From NCBI GenBank assembly GCA_035715725.1, contig DASTKT010000155.1, positions 1-26,550 on the forward strand: DNA of 26,550 nt, given 5' to 3'. The stretch is from JADGGV01 sp035715725. Lineage in GTDB: Bacteria > Gemmatimonadota > Gemmatimonadetes > Longimicrobiales > RSA9. The stretch's first letter is position 1; each line of letters begins with the position of its first letter. Below are positions 8,262 through 16,662 of this stretch, piece by piece. Under the pieces are notes generated by a model, which was not told the origin of the DNA, searched no databases, and worked only from the letters and a program-made list of their open reading frames with translations. The translations under genes were made by a program, and so were the position numbers.

Positions 8262-8873
8262 CTACGCCGGCTGCGCCTCGACCCGCTGCTGGGCCGGCGG
8301 CGTCCCGGCCGGCCGCGCCTCGGCCGCCCGCGGCACCAGCGCCGAGAACGCTTGCGCGAAGCGCTCCACCTGCGCCCAGTCGGTCAGCTCGTGGTCGCGC
8401 GAGGTGTCGGTCGGCCCGCCCTCCTTCGCGGTGATGCGCTTCATGATCCAGCGCAGCAGCGGCGAGTACTTCGTGTACGCGATCGAGCCGCCGATCGTCT
8501 CCGCGAGCCCCGGCCGCCACCCCGTCTCGCGCAGCAGCTCGTCCACGCAGCGCCGCGCCGCCGCGCGCTGCGCCTCGCTCGCGCCCGCCGCCGAGCCGCT
8601 CACGGAGAAGAACGCCGACGGCATCGCGTTCAGCGCCTCGCGGTGCGCGCGGACGAACCGGCGCACGCGGCGCTGGTGCCCCCCGCGGATCAGCGACGCA
8701 CCGATGATGACGCCGGCGAAATCCCGCGGCCCCGTCTCCCGCGGCAGCTCGCCGACATCCGTGAGCGTGACCACGTCCCCCGCCGCCGCCAGCAGGTCGG
8801 CGATGCGCGCCGCGATCTTCGCGGTCTGGCCGTAGCTCGTGCCGTAAGCGACGAGGATGCGCCGTGCAGGCAT
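8262..8873 (-). CDS. hemG: Flavodoxin-domain protein, HemG-like protoporphyrinogen oxidase
   Basis: 203 residues. The N-terminus reads RILVAYGTSYGQTAKIA, with the FMN phosphate-binding loop at about 11-17. The region near 140-185 (SIAYTKYSPLLRWIMKRI, then GGPTDTSRDHELTDWAQVE) matches the pattern of HemG, the menaquinone-dependent protoporphyrinogen IX dehydrogenase of haem synthesis, rather than a plain electron-carrier flavodoxin. HemG of E. coli is about 181 residues; the extra length is an Ala/Pro/Arg-rich tail (about 187-203) that runs into repetitive DNA and may not be structured. GGAGGGAG lies directly upstream of the ATG. No other haem gene is nearby. A general flavodoxin role is the alternative. 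Confidence 0.75.
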   Translation of the reverse strand: MPARRILVAYGTSYGQTAKIAARIADLLAAAGDVVTLTDVGELPRETGPRDFAGVIIGASLIRGGHQRRVRRFVRAHREALNAMPSAFFSVSGSAAGASEAQRAAARRCVDELLRETGWRPGLAETIGGSIAYTKYSPLLRWIMKRITAKEGGPTDTSRDHELTDWAQVERFAQAFSALVPRAAEARPAGTPPAQQRVEAQPA

Positions 8874-9449
8874 AGCTCCCTCCGGTGGATGCCCATACTC
8901 ACGATGGGGAGGGAGCGGCGGCGCGGGATGGGGGAAACGGCGGAAAGGTCGTACGTGAGGTCCTGACGCGGCGGTTCAGCATCCGGGCCGTTCCTGCGAA
9001 CGGATTCTCACGCGGAGGCCCGGAGGGTGCGGTCCATCTTCGTCGGCTACGCGGCGGACCGGGCGAGCGGGCGCGAGCCGGCTCGATCTCGGCCTCGGAT
9101 CTTCCGTGTTCGAGCCCGAGCCCGAGCCCAGCGCCCGCAGGGCGCGGAGCCCGAGCCCGTCCTTGATGCGGTTCGCCTCGCCGAACGCCGCGAGAACGGC
9201 TGCACGGACGGGCTCGGGCTCGGGCTCCGCGCCGGCGGCGCTGGGCTCGGGCTCGAAACAGACGAGCTCGAGATCGCGCCCGAGATCGAGATCGACTCCG
9301 CTCCCGGAACGGACGGCGCCCGGTGGATTGCTCCTCACCGGGCGCTGCTGCGTTCCTCGGGCAGCTCTCGAACGCCCGGCCACCCTCCGCGTCTCCGCGT
9401 GAGACCCCCGAGCCCTCCGCCGCCGCGGATCCGGCTCGACGCGACCGGC
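8874..9449. other. Gene-free region, 576 bp
   Basis: The open frames here have no recognisable domain; their Glu-Pro, Gly-Leu and Gly-Ser repeats simply translate the GAGCCC hexamers below. The upstream region of the flavodoxin gene (8874-8980) contains CCCAT...ATGGG. The rest is dominated by the inverted-repeat element at 9006-9404. Confidence 0.6.
9006..9404. repeat. 399 bp element with terminal inverted repeats and a nested palindrome
   Basis: The 24 bp ends (9006-9029, starting TCTCACGCGGAG; and 9381-9404, ending CTCCGCGTGAGA) are inverted repeats with 22 of 24 matches. Inside is a nested imperfect hairpin: 9109-9133 pairs with 9239-9257 (CGCTGGGCTCGGGCTCGAA), and 9141-9162 pairs with 9206-9233. 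The paired arms differ by whole GAGCCC hexamers, two against three in a row, so one arm has gained or lost repeat units. A further, weaker pairing of CTCGATCTCGG (about 9080) with the CGAGATCGAG region (about 9280) extends the structure. It carries no gene. Confidence 0.7.
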
Positions 9450-9920
9450 TCAGGCCGGCCGCTCCGGCGATGCACCCGCCCCGCCCGGCCCCGCCCCCTC
9501 CGACGGCTCGAACTCGCAGTGGAAGTGGTGCAGCACCCGGTGGAAGACGGGCGCCAGCAGCAGCCCGGCGGCGATCACGAACACCAGCCCCGAGTAGAGA
9601 GCGAACGCGGCGGCGAAGAGCTTCCCGCCCGTCGTCGTGATCGTGCCGACTGGCCCCATCCCGCCCAGCAGCATGGCCGCGTTCAGCAGCGCGTCGATCC
9701 AGCGGAACCCCACGATCGCGTGGTAGCCTACCGTCCCGAGGCCCAGCGAGAACAGCATGAACGCGGCCGAGACCGCGAAGTTTACCCCGAGCCGCCGCAG
9801 GAACCGGTGGAAATCGGGAACGTGCCGCCGATGCGCCACCTGCCCGATGTGTCCGTGGCCGAGCAACCGCTCGACGAAGCCCACGGGCCCCTTGCGATCC
9901 GACGTCTCGTCGGCTCCCAT
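9450..9920 (-). CDS. Small membrane protein of unknown function
   Basis: 156 residues. A His-rich N-terminus (GHGHIGQVAHRRHVPDFH, about 21-38) is followed by a hydrophobic helix (about 45-70), a short hydrophobic stretch with GGMGPVGTITTTGGK (86-100), and a second long helix (about 101-125) ending in PVFHRVLHHFH. The tail is polar and disordered. The helix-loop-helix plan recalls two-helix channel proteins, but there is no TVGYG filter in the loop (a TVGYH lies in the first helix), so I do not call a channel. The gene starts 18 bp after the AddA-like gene on the same strand and has GGAGGG ahead of its ATG, so it is probably the last gene of that operon. I believe similar proteins exist in related genomes but know of no function. 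Confidence 0.75.
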   Translation of the reverse strand: MGADETSDRKGPVGFVERLLGHGHIGQVAHRRHVPDFHRFLRRLGVNFAVSAAFMLFSLGLGTVGYHAIVGFRWIDALLNAAMLLGGMGPVGTITTTGGKLFAAAFALYSGLVFVIAAGLLLAPVFHRVLHHFHCEFEPSEGAGPGGAGASPERPA

Positions 9921-9938
9921 CTCACCCTCCGAGCGCTG

Positions 9939-12900
9939 TCACCCCGTGCCGTCCACCCCCGCGCACACCCCCGCCGCCCGGTACCCGCAGAACCGGCACT
10001 CGCCCGGCGAGCGGGCCAGCTCGCGCGAGCCCGCCGCCAGCTCGCGGAGCGCCGCGCCGAGCCGCGCCTGCGCCGCCGCCGCCGCGCTCCCGTCCAGCGG
10101 CGTCCCCTCCTGCACGCCCGCCGCCGAGAAGTGGAACGCGAAGCGGCTCACCGGCGTGCCCGAGAGCGCCGACGCCGCGCTCACGTACACGTCCCGCTGC
10201 GGCGCGTACGTCGCCGCGTGCGCCGCCGCCTCGTCCGCCGCGCACCGCGTCGTCTTCACGTCCAGCAGCTCGATGCCGTCCGCGCCCGGCGCCGCCAGGT
10301 CGATCCGCCCCTCCGTCGCCAGGCCGTCCGCGTGCAGGTGCAGGAACGCCAGCTCGCGGCGCGCGCCCGGCCGCGCCGCCAGCGCCGCGTACTCCGCGTG
10401 GGCGACGACGCCCTCGACCTGCTCCCGCAGCGACGCCCGGAACGCCAGCCCCTCCGCGTCCCCGCCGTCCGGCGCGTCCTCCGCCCACCGGCCGATCGCG
10501 TCCTCCAGCAGCCGGTCCACGTCCGCGCCCTCTTCCTCGATCCGCTCCAGCACGTCGTGCACGATCTGCCCGTGCACCACCGCGCTCCGCCACGCCGGCC
10601 CGCCGCTCCCCCCGACGACCGGCTCGCGGATCCCCGCGATGTACTTCAGCCAGTGCCGGTTCGGGCAGCGCAGGAACGCCAGCAGCTCCGTCGCCGAGTG
10701 GCGCCCGCGCCCCAGCGGCACCGTCACCGCCGCCAGCGCCCCCGGCAGCCCCGCCGGATCGCCGACCGCCCGCTCGACCGGCGACCCGGCCACCTCCTCC
10801 GGCACCGGCGCCACCCTCACGACCGCCCGAAATCTCCGCCCGTCGGCCCCGACGTACTCCGCCGCCCCCGCACCCCCACCCTCACCCGCACCCGATCCGT
10901 CCGCCACCTCCCGAAACGCCGACCGCAGCACCTTCGCCGGCGAATCCATCGCCTCGTCCTTCCCCGCCCCCGCCGGGATCCCCGACAGCACCAGCCGGTC
11001 CTTCGCCCGCGTCGCCGCGACGTACCAGAGGCGCTTCTGCTCCGCCCTCCCCTCCGCCGAATCCAGCGCAGAAAGCTCCTGCCACCGGTCCGGCTGCTCC
11101 CGCGCCGGCGTGTCCGGCTCGCCCAGCACCATCGTCTCCCGCCCGACCACGAGCTTCTCCGACCGGTCCTGGACCGAGCGCACCAGGTCCGCCCAGAACA
11201 CGACCTCCCACTCCAGCCCCTTCGCGCTGTGCACGGACGTGATCGTGACGACGTGGTCGTTCTCGCCGTACAGCCGCGCGTCGCCCACGCGGTCGCCGCG
11301 CTCGCGCACCTCCCGCACCATGCGCAGGAAGTCGCCGAGCGAAAGCTCCGGCGCCGCCGCCGCGAACGCCCGGAACTGCCGCACGTTCGCCAGCGCCTGC
11401 GGCCCATCCCCCTCCAGCAGCGAGAGGTAGGCGACGTAGCCGGTGTCGTTCAGCAGGCTCGTGATCAGCGAGTCCAGCCGGATCCGGTCCCGGATCGCCG
11501 CGTGGCGCCGCAGGATGTCGATGCCGCGATCCAGCAGCTCCCCCTCGGACCCCACGTCGACGCCCACCAGGTGGTCCCAGTACGGCCGCCGCGCCGCCCG
11601 CGCGATGCGCAGCAGCGCCTCGTCCGAGACGCCGACCATGGGACTGCGCAGGAAGCCGAACAGTGCGCGGTCGTCGCGCGGGTCGCGGATCGCCTCCAGC
11701 GCCACGATCAGGTCCACGACCTCTCTCCGCGAGTAGAAGCCGTCCCCGCGCAGCGCGTACGTCGGGATCCCCGCCGCCTCCAGCGCGCCCTGGTACGTCT
11801 CCAGGCTGCTCCAGCTCGCGAGCAGCACCGCCATCTCGCGCCACGGCACGCCCTCGCCGCGCAGCTCCAGCGCCCGCCGCGCGATCGCCGCCGCGTCCGC
11901 CCGCCGCAGCTCCTCCACCTTCCGGCACTTGCCGTCCTCGCCCGGCGGCACGACCAGCAGCTCCACCGCCCGGTCGGCCGGCCCATCCTCCCGCGTCGCC
12001 TTCAAGGCGACGTACGGCACCTCGAACTCCCGCAGCGACTCGCCGGCCAGCGGCGTGTCCAGCACCGGCCCGATCACGGCATCCACGAAGCCCAGCACCG
12101 GCGCCACGCTCCGCCGGCTCTCCTCCAGCGTCACGACGTCGCCCATCCCGCCAGCCCGGAAATCCCGCTCGACCGCGGTCCACACGGTCACGTCCGCCCG
12201 GCGGAAGCGGTAGATGCTCTGCTTCGGGTCGCCGACGAGCATCAGCCGCGGCGTCGCCGCCGAGCCGCCCTCCGGCTCGCCCAGCAGGTACGCGATCTCC
12301 TTCTGCACCGGGTCCACGTCCTGGAACTCGTCCACGATCAGCGTGTGGATCCGGCGGGAGAGCGCGCGGCGCACGTCCTCGTGCTCTCTGATGAGATCGC
12401 GCGTCCCCACGATCATCCGGTCGAAGTCGACGGCGCCGCTCCGGTCGAGCCGCTCGTACAGCCGCTCCGCCGCCAGGTTCGCCAGTTCCAGAAGCGTCGC
12501 CTCGCAGGGGCCCAGCCCCTCGGAGTGGTCGTTCAGCTTCTGCAGCACGCCGCCGTTCCCGACCAGCCGGCCGACCCACCGCTCGACCTCGCCGCTGCTC
12601 CACTGCGAGAGCAGGTCGCCGAGCCCGGGGACGGAGCCCTCCTCCAGCGCCTGGAGCAACGCCTCGTGCACCACCTCCGCCGCGAGCGCCGCCGCTTCGC
12701 CCTCCTCCAGCACCGCCCCCGCCGGCGGGCGCCCCGCCCGCAGCGCGAAGTCCCGCAGCACCTCGCCGCAGAAGGAGTGGATCGTGCCGATCCGCGCCAG
12801 GTCGACCTCGTACGCCTCCCGGCGCAGCCCCGCCCCCCGCAACCCCTCCCGCAGCTTCCGCTTCAGGTCCGCCGCCGCGCGGTTCGTGTACGTGATCGCC

Positions 12901-13211
12901 GCGATGCGCCCGAGCCCGACCGGCTGGGCGATGCGCTCGCCGCACACCTCCACCCCGAGCAGATACAGGATCCGGCGCACGACCGTGAACGTCTTCCCCG
13001 TCCCCGCGCCGGCGTTCACCAGGACGTGGCGGTCCACCGCGCGCACGGCCTCCCACTGGCGCGCGTTCGGCTGCGGCGGGCCCTCGGCGGGGGCGCCGGC
13101 GTCCCCGCCCGGATCGCTCCGCCCCGGGCCCCGGCCCTCGGCGCGCATTCCGGCCCCCGCGAACCGATCGCTCCACTCCGGCCCCGCACCGCCGTTCCGA
13201 TCCGGATCCAT
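9939..13211 (-). CDS. addA: AddA-like UvrD-family helicase-nuclease
   Basis: 1090 residues. Superfamily 1 helicase motifs are all present: Walker A AGAGTGKT (67-74), TYTNRAA (about 107), DEFQDVDPVQ (about 290-300), GDPKQSIYRFRRAD, TSVHSAKGLEWE (about 655-668) and YVAATRAKDRL (about 730-740). The C-terminus is a PD-(D/E)XK nuclease: GRIDL (about 966), LLDVKTT (about 983) and QRDVY. One Cys in LRCPNRHW (about 848) and the cluster CRFCGYRAAGVC (about 1072-1083) fit the iron-sulphur staple of such nucleases. The protein should unwind and trim double-strand DNA ends for recombination together with the gene before it. The stop of that gene and this ATG are separated by two bases (TGAcaATG), so the two are probably translated together. 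An iron-sulphur site is usual for AddB; its presence here is closer to the AdnAB arrangement. Confidence 0.85.
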   Translation of the reverse strand: MDPDRNGGAGPEWSDRFAGAGMRAEGRGPGRSDPGGDAGAPAEGPPQPNARQWEAVRAVDRHVLVNAGAGTGKTFTVVRRILYLLGVEVCGERIAQPVGLGRIAAITYTNRAAADLKRKLREGLRGAGLRREAYEVDLARIGTIHSFCGEVLRDFALRAGRPPAGAVLEEGEAAALAAEVVHEALLQALEEGSVPGLGDLLSQWSSGEVERWVGRLVGNGGVLQKLNDHSEGLGPCEATLLELANLAAERLYERLDRSGAVDFDRMIVGTRDLIREHEDVRRALSRRIHTLIVDEFQDVDPVQKEIAYLLGEPEGGSAATPRLMLVGDPKQSIYRFRRADVTVWTAVERDFRAGGMGDVVTLEESRRSVAPVLGFVDAVIGPVLDTPLAGESLREFEVPYVALKATREDGPADRAVELLVVPPGEDGKCRKVEELRRADAAAIARRALELRGEGVPWREMAVLLASWSSLETYQGALEAAGIPTYALRGDGFYSRREVVDLIVALEAIRDPRDDRALFGFLRSPMVGVSDEALLRIARAARRPYWDHLVGVDVGSEGELLDRGIDILRRHAAIRDRIRLDSLITSLLNDTGYVAYLSLLEGDGPQALANVRQFRAFAAAAPELSLGDFLRMVREVRERGDRVGDARLYGENDHVVTITSVHSAKGLEWEVVFWADLVRSVQDRSEKLVVGRETMVLGEPDTPAREQPDRWQELSALDSAEGRAEQKRLWYVAATRAKDRLVLSGIPAGAGKDEAMDSPAKVLRSAFREVADGSGAGEGGGAGAAEYVGADGRRFRAVVRVAPVPEEVAGSPVERAVGDPAGLPGALAAVTVPLGRGRHSATELLAFLRCPNRHWLKYIAGIREPVVGGSGGPAWRSAVVHGQIVHDVLERIEEEGADVDRLLEDAIGRWAEDAPDGGDAEGLAFRASLREQVEGVVAHAEYAALAARPGARRELAFLHLHADGLATEGRIDLAAPGADGIELLDVKTTRCAADEAAAHAATYAPQRDVYVSAASALSGTPVSRFAFHFSAAGVQEGTPLDGSAAAAAQARLGAALRELAAGSRELARSPGECRFCGYRAAGVCAGVDGTG

Positions 13212-13213
13212 TG

Positions 13214-16200
13214 TCACCACCCGCTCTTCCGCGGACCGCCGGCCACGCGGCAGATGTCCCAGCCGTGGCACCAGGGCGGGCACCCGCACGACGGCGCCGG
13301 CTCCGCCGGGAAGACGCCCTCGCGCGCGCCCCGGACGTGCCGCGCCACCGCGTCCAGCGCCGCCTCCATCTTCGCCCGCGCCTCCGCCGAGGGGGCGAGC
13401 GCCTCCGTCCTGTGGTCGACCTCCGTCAGCTCGAGCTTGTGCACCGGCTCGCGCTGCTTCAACGCCCGGTACTCGACCCGCGCCACCTCCTTCCCCGCCT
13501 CCAGCCGCTCCAGCGCGTACGCGTACAGCGGGACCTGCAGCACGACGCCGTCCGCCCACGCCTTCGCATCTCCGCCGCCCGGCGTCGCGTACCGGCTGTA
13601 CTTGTAGTCGATGGCGACGAGGAACCGCTCCGCGCCGTCGACGCGCTCGTCCACCCCCACCTCGACCCGGTCGATGCGCCCCCGGAAGACGATCCGCACG
13701 CCATCCCGCTCGAGCACCACGCCGTCGAAGACGCGCTCGTGGGCGACGACGCCCGTCCGCAGCACGCGCTTGTTCTGCCACGCCTTCCCGAACAGCTTCT
13801 CGTTCCGCTCGATCTCGAACTCGAGATAGCGCGCGAGCACCCGCTCCAGCTCCCGCCGCTTCGCCTCCCGCAGCAGCGGATGCCCGAGCCACGTCTCGCC
13901 CGCCGCCTCGATCGCCTCCGCCAGGCACCGCTCCAGCGCCGGCCCCGCCCACTCGCGGTGCTCCGCGCGCAGCAGCACCGGGCCGCCGAGCGCCGCCCCC
14001 GCCGCGTCGAAGAACCGCTGCAGCGCGTCGTGCAGCATGCTCCCGCGCACCGCCGGGTCGAGGTCGTCCTCCGGCTCGTCGCGCCGCTCCAGTCCGAGCA
14101 GCCGCCCGGAGAAGTACGCCCACGGGCACTTCGCCAGCTCCTCGAGCTGCGACGGGCTCCAGACCCGCGCCTCGCCGAACTGCGCCGCCAGCTCCGCCAC
14201 GAGCGCCGGGTCCTCGATCACGCCGTTGTGCCGCGACGGCCGCCCCGCCTGCCGCGCGCGCTCGATCCGCGCGACCCGCACCGCATGCTCCGGCGCCGGC
14301 CCGAGCGCCACCGGCATCGTCGCCGGCCGGACGTCGCGAGCCGGGATCTCCTCCGGCGCCACCTCCGCCACGTCCTGCAGCGCCTCCAGGAACGCCGACG
14401 GGATCGACTCCCGCCCCGTCCCGTCCATCCGCGCCCAGCTCACCGTGAGGCCGGACCTCGCCCCGGCCAGCAGCGATCGGAACAGCTCCTGCTCGCGAAC
14501 GTCCCACTCCGCCCGCGTCTCCAGCGGCACGCCCGCGGCCGCCAGCGCCTGCCGGTCCTCCTCGTCCAGCAGCGGCGAGCGCGGCGCGTGCATCGGGAAG
14601 CGCCCCGCCTCCAGCCCGACCAGGAACACGTGCTCGAACGAGCGGTACGCCGCCGCGAGCCCCTCCAGCACCTGCACCCCGCGCATCGTCTCCGTCCACA
14701 GCGCGAGGTCCACGTCGAGCCGCTCGCGCAGCCGGGCCGCCGCGCCGGCGGCGTCCAGCCGCTCCTCGCCGCCACCCCACGCCTCCAGCGCCCGGCCCCA
14801 CTCCTCGAGCATCCCCTCCAGCCCGCGCCACGCCGCCTGGTTCACCCGCACCGACTCCAGGTGGTCCGCCGGCACCCGGTACAGCCGCTCCTCGATCCCC
14901 CACCGGTCCTCGCCCACCAGCTCCCGCAGCCACGACACCCACTCCGCGAGCGTCCGCGTCCGGTCCAGCGAGCCGACCCGCCCACGGAAGGCGACGAACG
15001 CGTCCCGCGTGCGCCGGACGCGCTCCGACGCCGGCAGCGGCCCCTGCCATTCGTCGCCTCGGAGCGTCCCCTCGGCCTCCGCGCGCTCCCGCGACTCCGC
15101 CCGCTCCAGCAGCCGGTCCAGCTCCCGCGCCCACGCCTCCAGCCCGCGCACCCGGCGGCGCAGCCCCACGTGGTTCAGCACCGCCGCATCCAGCCCCAGC
15201 TCGAGGTACGGCTGCTCCGCCAGCTCCACGAGCCCGTGCCGCGTCCACCCGCCCGCCGCCGCATCGAGCAGCGCCACGACCGTCCGGACCACCGGCAGGT
15301 CCGGGTAGCCGAAGCGCCGCCGCGCCGTCACCGGCAGGGCGAACGCGCGCAGCGCCGCCGTCGCCTGCTCCACGTACGGCCGCGCCTGCCGCGAGACCAC
15401 GGCGATCCGGTGCGGCGCGACGCCGCCGTCGACCAGCTCGCGCACCCGCCGCGCCACCTCCTCCGCCTCCCGCTCCGGCGACGCCGCCGAGAACGCCGCG
15501 ATCCGGCCCGCCCGCTCCACGCCCCGCTCGAACACCCGCGCCGGCACCCCGCGCGGCCCCGCCACCTCCACCACCTCCGCGTCCAGCTCCAGCCGCACCG
15601 ACGTGTAGATCTCGACCCGGTCCAGCGCCGGCGAGGCGCACAGCGACCGCAGCAGCATCCGCCACCCGCCGCGCAGGTCGGCCAGCCCGAAGAGCCGGAT
15701 CTCGCGCCGGCCGCCGAGCCGCCGCGACAGCTCGGCCGGGGCAGCCGCCAGCGCCGCCGCGCAGTCCGCGAGGCCGTCGCGGCCGTCCCGCCGCCCGTGC
15801 CGCGCCAGCTCCTCGTGGTAGAGCCGGTACGCCTCCGCCAGCTCCGCGTCGCGCAGCTCCTCGAACCCGTCCCGTCCCTGGCGCTGCGCCGCCGCCCGCG
15901 CGAAGTCCGCCGGCCCGGCGCCCTCCCCCACCAGCTCGCCGAACAGCCGGTCCAGCGCCGGCACGAGCGCCTCCGGCCGGCGCACGCGCCGGAACACGCC
16001 CCCCTCCCGCAGGCGACGCAGCACACCGGTGATCAGCAGCGCGCGCTCCACGTCGCCGCAGGGCTCTCGGTCGGTGCTCCCCAGCCACGCCGGCAGCTCG
16101 TGGAACACGCACAGCGGCGGGTCGAACCACCCCGGAACGCCGCGCGCCGCGGCGAGCGCGAGCACGTCGTCGCGGATGCCGCCTTGCCGGAGCGCGAGAA

Positions 16201-16321
16201 GGTAGTCGGGCGTGGGAAACGGCCGCTCGGGCGTCGCGGCCGGCGGGCGCAGGAAGCCCTCGGCCGCCTGCTCGAGGAGGATCGCCGGGTCGTGGGCGAG
16301 GATCAGGCGTAGCGGCGCCAA
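13214..16321 (-). CDS. addB: AddB-like nuclease subunit without Walker A
   Basis: About 1035 residues from a TTG at 16321 that gives an (M)APLRLILAHDP N-terminus. A longer frame from TTG 16453 adds 44 low-complexity residues and is less likely; no ATG is available and neither start has a clear ribosome site, so the start is uncertain. The body resembles a degenerate helicase of the AddB/RexB group: I find no GxGKT loop. The C-terminal PD-(D/E)XK nuclease has GRIDRVE, VAIDYKYSRY (about 902) and QVPLYAYAL. Cys in LAKCPWAYFSG (about 728) plus Cys-rich CGCPPWCHGWDIC (about 1011-1023) suggests an iron-sulphur cluster, although the spacing is not the usual CxxCx5C. It is the first gene of the operon and would pair with the AddA-like product as a two-nuclease end-processing machine. 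Confidence 0.8.
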   Translation of the reverse strand: MAPLRLILAHDPAILLEQAAEGFLRPPAATPERPFPTPDYLLALRQGGIRDDVLALAAARGVPGWFDPPLCVFHELPAWLGSTDREPCGDVERALLITGVLRRLREGGVFRRVRRPEALVPALDRLFGELVGEGAGPADFARAAAQRQGRDGFEELRDAELAEAYRLYHEELARHGRRDGRDGLADCAAALAAAPAELSRRLGGRREIRLFGLADLRGGWRMLLRSLCASPALDRVEIYTSVRLELDAEVVEVAGPRGVPARVFERGVERAGRIAAFSAASPEREAEEVARRVRELVDGGVAPHRIAVVSRQARPYVEQATAALRAFALPVTARRRFGYPDLPVVRTVVALLDAAAGGWTRHGLVELAEQPYLELGLDAAVLNHVGLRRRVRGLEAWARELDRLLERAESRERAEAEGTLRGDEWQGPLPASERVRRTRDAFVAFRGRVGSLDRTRTLAEWVSWLRELVGEDRWGIEERLYRVPADHLESVRVNQAAWRGLEGMLEEWGRALEAWGGGEERLDAAGAAARLRERLDVDLALWTETMRGVQVLEGLAAAYRSFEHVFLVGLEAGRFPMHAPRSPLLDEEDRQALAAAGVPLETRAEWDVREQELFRSLLAGARSGLTVSWARMDGTGRESIPSAFLEALQDVAEVAPEEIPARDVRPATMPVALGPAPEHAVRVARIERARQAGRPSRHNGVIEDPALVAELAAQFGEARVWSPSQLEELAKCPWAYFSGRLLGLERRDEPEDDLDPAVRGSMLHDALQRFFDAAGAALGGPVLLRAEHREWAGPALERCLAEAIEAAGETWLGHPLLREAKRRELERVLARYLEFEIERNEKLFGKAWQNKRVLRTGVVAHERVFDGVVLERDGVRIVFRGRIDRVEVGVDERVDGAERFLVAIDYKYSRYATPGGGDAKAWADGVVLQVPLYAYALERLEAGKEVARVEYRALKQREPVHKLELTEVDHRTEALAPSAEARAKMEAALDAVARHVRGAREGVFPAEPAPSCGCPPWCHGWDICRVAGGPRKSGW

Positions 16322-16662
16322 TGGATTGTCCGGGATGCCGTTTCGATCGGAGGAAGCGATGCGCCGAATGTACGACGGACCACTGACACTTCGCCGCGGC
16401 GGCCGGCCGGAGGTGCCGCGGGCCGGCGCGCGATCGGGGGGCGCGCCGCTCAATCTAGGACGCCACCGGAGTCATTCCAAGGTCGAGTCCCGGCGCCTGT
16501 CCCGTTGAACGTTCCGCGGCCTGCCACCCATTCGCCGCGTGAGCGAGATCCATTCGTCGCCCCGGCCCCTCGACACGCTTCGGCCCCGGCCCGACGCCTT
16601 GCGCGGGCTCACCTCGTGCAACAGATTTCGTTGCACGAAGACCGGAAACGCACGGAGGCGAC
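16322..16662. other. Divergent region between addB and the Xre antitoxin gene
   Basis: This region holds the promoters of the minus-strand repair operon and of the plus-strand toxin-antitoxin operon. If the repair gene starts at TTG 16453, only 209 bp remain. The clear feature is the palindrome at 16614-16638. TTGCGC (16599-16604) with CAGATT 17 nt later is a poor but possible promoter overlapping that palindrome. Nothing else stands out. Confidence 0.5.
16614..16638. promoter_or_regulatory. Candidate operator of the Xre-RES operon
   Basis: TCGTGCAAC and GTTGCACGA are perfect 9 bp inverted arms separated by 7 bp, ending 24 nt before the antitoxin ATG. Antitoxins with an Xre-type helix-turn-helix usually bind such palindromes and repress their own operon. 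The site overlaps a weak candidate -10 (CAGATT). The role is inferred from position and symmetry. Confidence 0.6.

Noticed and set aside
8976..9383. A possible 135-residue minus-strand protein
   Set aside because: Its Glu-Pro and Gly-Ser runs are direct translations of the GAGCCC repeats in the palindrome.
9709..9735. TVGYH in the membrane protein as a potassium channel filter
   Set aside because: The motif lies inside the first hydrophobic helix rather than in the pore loop and lacks the final Gly.
9027..13607. A 1526-codon plus-strand open frame opposite the AddA-like gene
   Set aside because: Arg/Pro/His-rich translation with no domain, antisense to a well-supported gene. Typical of very GC-rich DNA.
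9939..16130. A single open frame of 2063 codons on the minus strand
   Set aside because: It is the AddA frame continuing upstream in the wrong frame through the AddB-like gene. The upstream part is Gly/Ala/Arg low complexity, and AddA has its own ATG at 13211.
13211..16312. A 1033-codon plus-strand open frame opposite the AddB-like gene
   Set aside because: Compositional shadow, Arg/Leu/Pro/His rich, with no domain.
16322..16453. Extended N-terminus of the AddB-like protein from TTG 16453
   Set aside because: The extra 44 residues are low complexity and no ribosome site supports the start; it is kept only as an alternative.
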